Shown here: positions 56,601-64,000 of the stretch, in pieces
Layout of the letters: each line of letters opens with the position of its first letter
Numbering within the stretch: position 1 is the stretch's first letter
Source of the DNA: Euglena gracilis
Lineage: Eukaryota > Euglenida > Euglenophyceae > Euglenales
DNA length: 64,000 nucleotides
Assembly (NCBI GenBank): GCA_039621445.1
Contig: CP154954.1
Span: forward strand, 74,739,200 to 74,803,199
Reading direction: 5' to 3'
Made by a program: the position numbers and the translations under genes
The notes under the pieces: generated by a model
Seen by the model: only the letters and a program-made list of their open reading frames with translations
The model's database searches: none
Told to the model about the DNA's origin: nothing

Positions 56601-58155
56601 GGTAAATCGGGGCGAATTGCAGGGGAATGGGGAGGTTGTGGATATCAATTGGCCCACCCTCTCCTGCATCACAGGAACCAAGCAGGGGTTTTTTTTTAAG
56701 ACCAGGAGCCCCCCCCCAACCACCCACCCCCTGGGGGGGCCTGCCCCCCCCCCCCCCTCCCGCTGGGGGGTCCCGGGGGACCCACCCACTTTCCCCTGAA
56801 AATGGCCAAAAATCGCGAAAATGCTAAAAAAAAAATAGCAGCCTTTTCAAAAATTTTCGGCGCCGTCGGCGCCGAAAAAAATGCATCCCATCCCCCTCTG
56901 GGGACCCCGGGGGGGGGGGGGGGGTGCTCGGACGGACCCCCCCACCCTACCCCCCCACCCCGGGGTACAAGACAAAAAAAATCCCTGGAACCAAGCGACT
57001 AAGTAGGGGCCCCGGGGTCCAGGGGGGTGGTGGGCTGGGGAAGAGGCGACCCCCCCCCAAATTGCCCTGGGTTCCGCTGGTTGCTGGGCTGGCCCGGCTA
57101 GCATCAAAAAAAATGGTCAAATAAAGCCCAACCCAGCGGTGTTCCGTCTGTTTGGTTTGGTTTGGTTTTGGTTCTTCAGCTTCGTTTTAAGAAATCATCA
57201 AAATTTGGCGGAAATTTGGCAATTTGGAGCAAAGTCAAAATTTAAAGTAAACCCTCAGAAAACCCAGCAAAGAACCATCAGCGGGCACCTTCGATTTTGG
57301 ATCCAGGCTGCTCCGGCCATACATCTCTTTAAGGCCCCCGGGGGGGGTTGCTCGGATAGGGCTAGAAATTTGGGCTGGCTGGAAATTTGGGCTGGCTAGC
57401 CCGCCCCCCCCCCCGGGGGGGGGGGGGGGGCTGGACCCCGGCTGGACCCAAACCGGGGCGAGCTGGACTGAAATCGGGAAAATGCCAAAAAATGACCTGC
57501 AGAACACAATTTTGAAAAAATGATGCATCTGAAACCCCCAAAAAATGCCCCCAACGCCCCCCAAACCCCATTTTTGGCCACTTTTGAGCACAGTTTTTCA
57601 AAAAATTTCGGCGCTTTGCGCCGAAATTTTTTGGGCTGGACCCCCAAAAAGGGGCTGGCTAGCTAGGGCTAGCAGCACCCCCCCCCCCCCGGGGGAGGGG
57701 GCTGCTGCGGCTGGGCTGGGCCCAAATCGGGGCTGGCTGCAGCCGCCCCCCCGGGGGGGGGGGGGTTCACAAAACCTTAAAGAGATGTATGGCTCCGGCC
57801 AGATTCCAGCGGAACCCCCCCCCCGATGGAAAAAGGTTTTGAGTGGCTGAAACCTCAGGAAACCACCTGGTGGGAACGCATCACGAAACCACCTGGTGGG
57901 GAGGACACCTGCAAAAAAGTAACAGAGAAACAAAACACCCCAAAAATTGTCGCCTGATAGGTTGGATGGTACCAGTGACCTTCTCTCTTCCTAGTCAGGA
58001 CCCTTACAGCTTCTTGGGTATAACAATCTACCAAAGTGGGGGTTGGTAGAAAAGCAAGTCTGAACTCTTTTCACCTTGAATATTCAATCAAAATGGTGAT
58101 TTATTATGTTCAAAACTCAGGAGAAAACCTCTACGAATACAGGCTGGGAAACAAC
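56600..58155. other. C/G-run-rich stretch downstream of cyclase exon D
   Basis: Palindromic CCCC...GGGG blocks with GGCGCTTTGCGCCGAAATTTT and AGCTAGGGCTAGCAG; the pair 57310-57430 / 57660-57800 is an inverted repeat (TACATCTCTTTAAGG against CCTTAAAGAGATGTA). No exon seen. Confidence 0.5.
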
Positions 58156-58159
58156 ACGA

Positions 58160-58374
58160 CGCATAATCCATCCATCGGACCCATCCCCGGCACGGGCCAA
58201 TAAGAACACGTCGTGCAGGGCGCGGCCGACCTCCAGCGTGGCGTCGTCCTCCTCCATGCTTTTGATCTGGTACATCCACTCGTCCTCTTTCTTGCAGCCT
58301 CGCCGCTCAACCGGCTCCCAGAAGAGGACGTCCCGGAACCACAGGCGGGGGCAGCAGCGGAAGCCGTACTTCAC
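58160..58374 (-). CDS. Cyclase gene 2, exon D: C-terminal part
   Basis: In phase 0 with exon C (CGCGCAG acceptor). Reads VKYGFRCCPRLWFRDVLFWE and PVERRGCKKEDEWMYQIKSM, then EEDDATLEVGRALHDVFLLA. Class III cyclases close with '...Y..R..D.V.......V.V.E', which fits the first half; the acidic KEDEWMYQ part is an extension. Codon bias drops after GDGSDGW, so the true 3' border is probably between 58195 and 58160. Confidence 0.68.
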
Positions 58375-58866
58375 CTGCGCGAGGGGATGAGGAGGACGAG
58401 GACGAGGAGGAAAAGGACGAGGAGAGTCCATTCAAAAGGTTCACGTACCACCCGCTGTCTTCAACTCTCCCTTCCAGGCACATTTACCAACCCTCAGATC
58501 CCTCCCAAAATTCCCAAAGGCAGCAAAGTTCATATACAAAAAGTATTGTCCTGCGTGGGATTTAACCTGGTTTGCTGATATTCGGCACAGCGGGGGGGGG
58601 GGGGGTCGAAACCTTACCCGCCCCATGAAACACAAGCTTGCTGCTCAAATAGATTCCACAGGTGCCAGAAATTTATTCACAAAAAAATGTGACGCTGACT
58701 GAAAAAGCCTTGCTGTGCCTTGGACACGGGTGTCGTAAACGAGATGAAAAGGCAGGTGGCTCTCGTTTTCGGGTCACACTGAGGGTGAAAACTGATAGGG
58801 CGATAGCCGAGGTGTTCGATGCCGCACGGTCGCAAAACGTGTTTTGCCTTAGGGAGGGACACAAAC

Positions 58867-59045
58867 CTCCTGTTGCACCGCACTCGACAGCAGAATGGTG
58901 CAGCCCAGCGGGACGGCCACCTCCCGCATCACGACGTCCACGGCGTTGGCAATCTCGGGCCCACCCACCACGAAGAACCGCTGCCCCGCCGCACTGACGG
59001 TGACCACCGTGGAGGGCCCGTGCCCGATGCCCACCAGCAGCCGGG
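58867..59045 (-). CDS. Cyclase gene 2, exon C: catalytic core, unsplit
   Basis: Acceptor CCCCTGCAG, then RLLVGIGHGPSTVVTVSAAG, QRFFVVGGPEIANAVDVVMR and EVAVPLGCTILLSSAVQQE: 59 full codons to a GTTTGT donor. It covers the class III cyclase GI.xG strand, the following hairpin, the N-A-V helix (where catalytic Asn/Arg residues sit; Asn of IANAV is a candidate) and the last strand. This is the clearest enzymatic evidence in the window. The product would make a cyclic nucleotide on the cytosolic side of a membrane if the gene has the PBP-cyclase layout. Confidence 0.8.
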
Positions 59046-59664
59046 CTGCAGGGGCGTCTGATGCGGCTGAATGCACACTGACCACCCGTAAATGAGGAAA
59101 CCCCCTCAGAAAGTTGCCCCCCAAGCTTGTACTGTCAGACTTGTCAGGTGACAACTTCCCCGGGGGGGGGGGGGGCTCTCAAGAGCAATTCTCTCAAAGG
59201 TGTTGGTGGCATGTGCGTTGGAGATGGAATCTCGATGAGAAAGTCCGGTGGATGCAGGTGGATTCTGGGAGGGGTAAAAGTGTGCCCCCTGTGTCCAACG
59301 ACTGGTGAGCTCTGTCCTCCCACCGGGGGGCGCTTGTTAGAAATAGGGTTCTGACAAAAATGGTGTCCGCCAACTGGGGGGGGGTCAGTTGTTAGAGAGA
59401 AAAAAGTCTGCAGAGGGGGGTCTCGGGACCCCAAAATAGGTCAACTTTTTCCTTCTTTGCATTTTTCCACAATTTTTCCCCAAAAAGTGCCCAAGCTGGC
59501 ATTTTTTAGTCAACTTTGGAATTGCAAATTTTTTGCACTTTGCGCCGCGCAAAACTGGCCATTCCTCCGAAAAGGTGTCCTCCGACCAACGGGGGGGCCG
59601 TTAGGCACTGGGGGTCTTTGGACATGTGGGGTAGCACCAAAACACACCCCTGGTCGGACGTCAC

Positions 59665-59725
59665 CCGCAAATCCCGCTGGCAAGGTCTGCTCCACGCAGG
59701 CCAACTCCATCGCCAGCGCCGCCGC
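59665..59725 (-). CDS. Cyclase gene 2, exon B
   Basis: After CCCCTGCAG reads AAALAMELACVEQTLPAG, aligned with exon B of gene 1. The frame continues FAGDVRPGVC. Both genes have a GGTGAC at the same place that could be the donor or simply coding Gly-Asp. Confidence 0.6.
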
Positions 59726-61019
59726 CTGCAGGGGGCACCAGGCCGCCACTTAGGTCCCATGCCCCCCCGCCCCGGGGGGGTCTCCAAACTCGTCCCTTCA
59801 CTGGGGGGCGGGGGAAGCACCTCCGGCAACCCACCCCTATGGGTCCCGCCTCGCCCGGGATCGCCCAACACCAACCTGCATCGCCCGGCACCGGCTTTCC
59901 AGTCCCTGATGGTGCCCATGCTGCTCCTTGGTGCGTTTGGAAAGTTGTGGCAGTTCCCTTAAAAGCAGGGGAAATTTTGGTGTGTCTCCACACTAAAAAC
60001 AACTGGCTGCTTCTGGCATCTTTGGATCCTTCTTACTGCTTGTTGGTTGATTTGACGACTTCTGGCCATTTCTGAGGAGCGTTGGCTGCTTCTGGCTGCT
60101 TTGGTGCTTTGGCGACTCACTGCTTTTTGCCGCTTTTCACAACGTTTGGCCTGTAGTCCTTGAAAGAAGTGTTTCAGAGGCAGAAGCAGCAAGCAGCAGC
60201 CAAAGATGGCAAAAAGTGGCCAAAATGGCCAAAAATGTGGCCAAAAATGGCCTACAAGTCATCAAAAGTGACCAAAAGCACCCGTCAAAAGCAGCAAAAA
60301 GGCAGACAAAAGCAGCAACAGGCAATAAAAAGTGGGCAAAAGATGATGATAATGTCATGTCATGATATTCATGACAGACCAATCGCACTTACCATGCCGA
60401 CGCCCCGGAAGTAGATGAAACGTAAGCGGGTGGGGGTCCGACGTGACAACTTCCAACCAAGGGGTACCATATGAGCCCCCACTCGATTGGAATAAAAAAG
60501 CCCTCCTTGCAGGTGGTGTCAACCAGATGTTTTGTTAGCAATGCCGGAAAGAGGCCCCTTAGCAGACGCACACCCTGGGTGTCAGTTTTTTGCGCCCCAA
60601 ACAAATTTATCTTGAAAATGGCCATTTTCGGGCCCTCGGTACCTTTGTTGCCAGGAGGACTGCTTTGGCCCCCTGGGCGTACCTTCTACCATGGCCCTGG
60701 CCAAGCGGGGGGGGGGGGGGCTTGCTTGTGACTTTCCTTAAGAGGGTGTCACCACCATTGGCACTGGGGGAAGAGCCTGGTCGGGTCCACCAGGCTTCTT
60801 TTGAAGACCCCCGGCCTGGCACCACTGGTGGAGGTCACTCCCTCAGAAAAAATCTGGCCGTCCGAGGGCATTTCCCAAAAAAAATTGGCGCTTCGCACCG
60901 AAACCCATACCCAGACCTCTGGCCCGGACTACCCTCTGGGGGAGGGTCGAGCCCGGACCCACCCACCCACCCACCCGCCCCGGGAGACTTCTAAGTTAAA
61001 AAGGAGTGCGCTCCCCACC

Positions 61020-61540
61020 CACCATTGTGGACCCCTGCAGGGGTTTTCTTAAGGACCCCCTGGAGGGGGGGTCCAGCCTCTGGCTGGCAAAAAGGCTGCT
61101 GGCTGGAAATGAGCTGCTGGCTGGACCCCCCCCCCCGGGGTATAGGGGGGAGAGGGGGGGGGGGGAGGGGGCTGGGCTGGGCTGGGTCGATGAAAAACAA
61201 AATTTTCTAAAACATTTTTGCCATTTTCGACATTTTGATGGATGGAGCTTGGTCAAGGCTGGGGCCCTGTGATTGGGAAGCTGTAGTGAGGGGAAAAAAT
61301 GCAGGCATAGGTGAGCTGGGCAGCCCAGTTTGCTGGCCGGCCTGCGGCCGGCTAGCCCGGCCTTCGGCCAGCTGGCCCGGCCTCTGGCAGGGCTGGACCC
61401 AACTTTATTTCACTCGACCCCCGGGGGGGGGGGGGCTCCCAGCCCGAATTTGGGCTGCTGGCTGGATTTGAGCTGCTGGCTGGCTGGCTACCCCGGGGGG
61501 GTAGGGTACCCTCCGGCTTAAGAAAACCCCTGGACCCCTG
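61020..61540. repeat. 'GCTGGCTGG' repeat, copy 3
   Basis: Closest to copy 2 (same orientation, same GATGGATGGAGCT core, same TTAAGAAAACCCC end). It directly abuts exon A of cyclase gene 2, so it occupies the start of that intron. Confidence 0.8.
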
Positions 61541-61590
61541 GGATGGGAGGCTTGCAAGCGGTGGCCCGGCAGGGCCCCGGCACACTGCGC

Positions 61591-61695
61591 GGACACGTTC
61601 CAGTGCAGCGCCACGGAGTCGTACGTCACCTTGTCGATGGTCGCCCCGTGGCCCTTCCCCAGCGTCACCACGTGGGCCGCGACCGCGGTGGCCAG
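61591..61695 (-). CDS. Cyclase gene 2, exon A
   Basis: Reads LATAVAAHVVTLGKGHGATI, then DKVTYDSVALHWNVS, 35 codons like exon A of gene 1. After TCC the sequence GCGCAGTG follows, which carries CAG at +4 to +6 as in non-conventional introns; gene 1 has CAA there. Upstream exons of this gene lie beyond the window or are not recognisable. Confidence 0.72.
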
Positions 61696-62176
61696 CTGAG
61701 TCTACAGGCCTGACTGGCGGGGCTGACAAACCGGAGATTCCTAATTCTGAGGTGTGGGGGGGGGATTCGGACCCCCCCCCAACCCACTCCGCCGTGGACT
61801 TGGAAAAATACGGCTCAGGGTTCAGTTGAAGGTGAAGGTACGGCAAGGAAAAATTGTTGGTCCTCTGACTTTTGGGGGAAAGGCTCAAAAAGGTTGCATC
61901 GTGCACAGTTTCAACATTTTCAGAGGGGGCAACTCCTCGAATAACCCAAAAACAACAAAATAAATCATTTTTGAACCAAAAGAGTACAACATGATTTTGT
62001 TCAAATATCTATAAAATGCATTCTCTCCAACATACAATCAATGTGTTGTTGTGTATCAATTACTTTTGAATTACTAAATCAACAAAAATTTCGGGAACCC
62101 AGAAACTCAGAGCACCAAATAGAAGTAACTAAAATTGACTCAAAAAAGCAGGTATTCTTGAGTATTTAAAAGTGAC

Positions 62177-62397
62177 TTGAAGAAAACGGGACATAAATCC
62201 TTCTCAATTGTGCAGACTTTGGAAGGAAAATTCTTGGAATTTTGGCATTTGGCTAAGTGGGAGGTGGTGGTGGGCTGTCTGCATGGCATCCCAGTCCAAT
62301 ATTCCAACATTAGCATCTTCCGCCCTTTGAAAAACAAAGTATATATCCAAGTTGAATGGGACCCCTCAAAAGAATGTCTAGAATGTCCCAGATGCAG
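62177..62397 (+). CDS. Plus-strand gene at right edge, exon 1 (5' border unknown)
   Basis: Open frame reading FSIVQTLEGKFLEFWHLAKW, then EVVVGCLHGIPVQYSNISIF and WDPSKECLECPRC. The Cys-x-x-Cys-x-x-Cys cluster could bind metal. There is no ATG at the start, so an earlier exon is needed. The GTGATG donor splits a codon that exon 2 completes in frame. Confidence 0.45.
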
Positions 62398-62450
62398 GTG
62401 ATGGGCAGGGGGGATTATTCACTGGGCCCCAGCTTTTTCACATGGCCAAG

Positions 62451-62616
62451 GCAGCACTTCGGAGAATTTATCACCCTGGGGGACAGATTGATTCGCCTCC
62501 CCGGCAACAACAACAAATTGCAACATTTTGTGGCCCGGTGGCCCCACTGGGAGGCCACAGTAGTGGATGCATTCCAACGTCCACTGGACAACATGGGGGG
62601 CTTAATGCTAACCTTC
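62451..62616 (+). CDS. Plus-strand gene at right edge, exon 2
   Basis: After GGCCAAG reads QHFGEFITLGDRLIRLPGNN, then KLQHFVARWPHWEATVVDAF, and ends near a GTGTAC donor. Its phase fits exon 1. The intron between them is only 53 bp, much shorter than others here. Unassigned. Confidence 0.42.
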
Positions 62617-63137
62617 GTGTACACTGTGGCTGTTTGTTTGGTGCCATTTATCCCTTCTTCTAGCTTCTAGCCTTTTTCACCTCTGGCCCTTTTTGTCCTG
62701 GCAGGACTTACCTTGCTTTCGCCGACCCCCCCCCCGTTTATGAGAACCCCCCCGGTCAGTAATTCAGAAGTTTCTCCCCAGGTTGAAAATGTTTCCACAG
62801 ACCGAATTTTTGGTGGTCACCCCAGACTGGGATTCAGCGGCCCCAGATAATGAAGAGACCCCCTGCCTGTTGGTTGCCATACCATAGGGGGCCTCTCTGG
62901 GTCCCCCCTTGTTGAGTTCACTGGGAGCTTCGGAGATTGAGGAATAAATACTGGTGGGGGGCCTTCCCCTGCCCCTGTCCCTCCAGAAGGGGCACTGGGG
63001 GCCCCTGCTCGGGACAATGATTTATATACAAAGCCCCCATGCCCCTGCCTGAAAACCAACAAGGGTATGTTCACCAATTGCGGGGGGGGAGAATGCCATC
63101 GCCCAGGAGGCCCCTCCTTTGCATGATTTGCTTACCC

Positions 63138-63612
63138 GCCCCCCCCCCCCGGGCAATTGTCGCGTGACAAATCGGGCAGCTCGGAGGGGGGTGACAATTT
63201 CCCGGGGTGACAATTTGGCCAGCACAGAGGGGGGTGACAATTGCCCGGGGACGTCAAATGCCCACCCATGTAGGCCACATTGAATCCAAATGACCAAAAA
63301 CACCATCTAAAACACCAGTGAACACGCAAAAATGCAGCCATGGTTGTGATATTGTGCAGAGCATTTGGTATGTGACATTTCTCAGCACGTTGTAGCAAAA
63401 TAGAGGATCAATCGAGTTGTGTCGGCGAAAAAAAAGTTCACAAACATCTTCTGTGGGGGGGGGGTGACAAATTGGGCAGCACGGAGGGGGGTGACAATTT
63501 CCCGGGGTGACAAATTGGCCGGCACAGCCAGGGGTGACAATTGCCCGGGGGCGTCAATTGCCCGGGGGCGTCAATTGCCCGGGGGGCGTCAATTGCCTGG
63601 GGGGGGGGCAGG
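63138..63612. mobile_element. Composite 'GTGACAATT' element, copy 2
   Basis: Left end in a C-run then GGGCAATTGTCG; right end CGTCAATTGCCTGGGGGG. The core is nearly identical to 6975-7165 apart from an internal deletion at 63391. Confidence 0.85.
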
Positions 63613-63748
63613 TATGAAAAATTTGCAGGGGAAACAAATACGGTCAAACCATTGACAAATTCCTGGGGAGAAATCAGAGCACAAAAATCAGCATTTCTAT
63701 TTGTGAGTTTGACACAACCAGATGCAATAATGAATAATTATCGAACCA

Positions 63749-63994
63749 NNNNNNNNNNNNNNNNNNNNNNNNNNNNNNNNNNNNNNNNNNNNNNNNNNNN
63801 NNNNNNNNNNNNNNNNNNNNNNNNNNNNNNNNNNNNNNNNNNNNNNNNNNNNNNNNNNNNNNNNNNNNNNNNNNNNNNNNNNNNNNNNNNNNNNNNNNNN
63901 NNNNNNNNNNNNNNNNNNNNNNNNNNNNNNNNNNNNNNNNNNNNNNNNNNNNNNNNNNNNNNNNNNNNNNNNNNNNNNNNNNNNNNNNNNNNNN
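63749..63994. other. Assembly gap (246 N)
   Basis: Run of N; only six bases follow it. The window is a piece of a scaffold. Confidence 1.
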
Positions 63995-64000
63995 CACGAG

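Overview
The window is nuclear DNA of a eukaryote with small, GC-rich exons (third codon positions nearly all G or C) scattered through kilobases of A/T-rich, homopolymer-rich intron and repeat sequence. There is no operon-like layout and no long genuine ORF. The best clue to the organism is the introns. Besides GT-AG introns there are introns that ignore GT-AG but carry CAG just inside the 5' end and a complementary CTG just inside the 3' end. This is the published signature of euglenid non-conventional introns, so I infer a euglenid nuclear scaffold (about 70% sure). This rests on intron structure, not on a sequence match.

Minus strand, 43.0 to 22.2 kb: a gene that starts with a signal peptide and encodes a PstS-like periplasmic-binding-protein (PBP) domain over at least nine small exons. 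The first six splice in frame. Minus strand, 18.5 to 15.4 kb: a separate ATG-started gene with GT-AG introns encoding a SAM-like helical domain. Minus strand, 9.9 to 4.0 kb: exons of a class III nucleotidyl cyclase catalytic domain. A PBP ectodomain joined to a cyclase is a receptor-cyclase layout I recall from algae. The PBP and cyclase exons may therefore be one gene with the SAM gene inside an intron, or the SAM gene may run on into the cyclase; the sequence does not settle this. Minus strand, 61.7 to 54.8 kb: the 3' part of a second, paralogous cyclase gene in the same orientation, with a complete catalytic core over four exons.

Plus strand: isolated exons at 13.2, 25.9, 26.9 (end of another PBP domain), 30.1, 30.8 (FN3-like) and 62.2-62.6 kb, lying between or inside minus-strand introns, so genes interleave on both strands.

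Most of the rest is short repeats. The dominant type is bounded by a C-run at one end and a G-run at the other, flanked by TA, with a family-specific inverted repeat behind the run. Several families occur two or more times in the window. Microsatellites (a 730-bp CATA array, GAA, TTCG, CAG/CAA, AAT), a 740-bp direct duplication (1-720 and 8512-9250) and a 246-bp assembly gap complete the picture.
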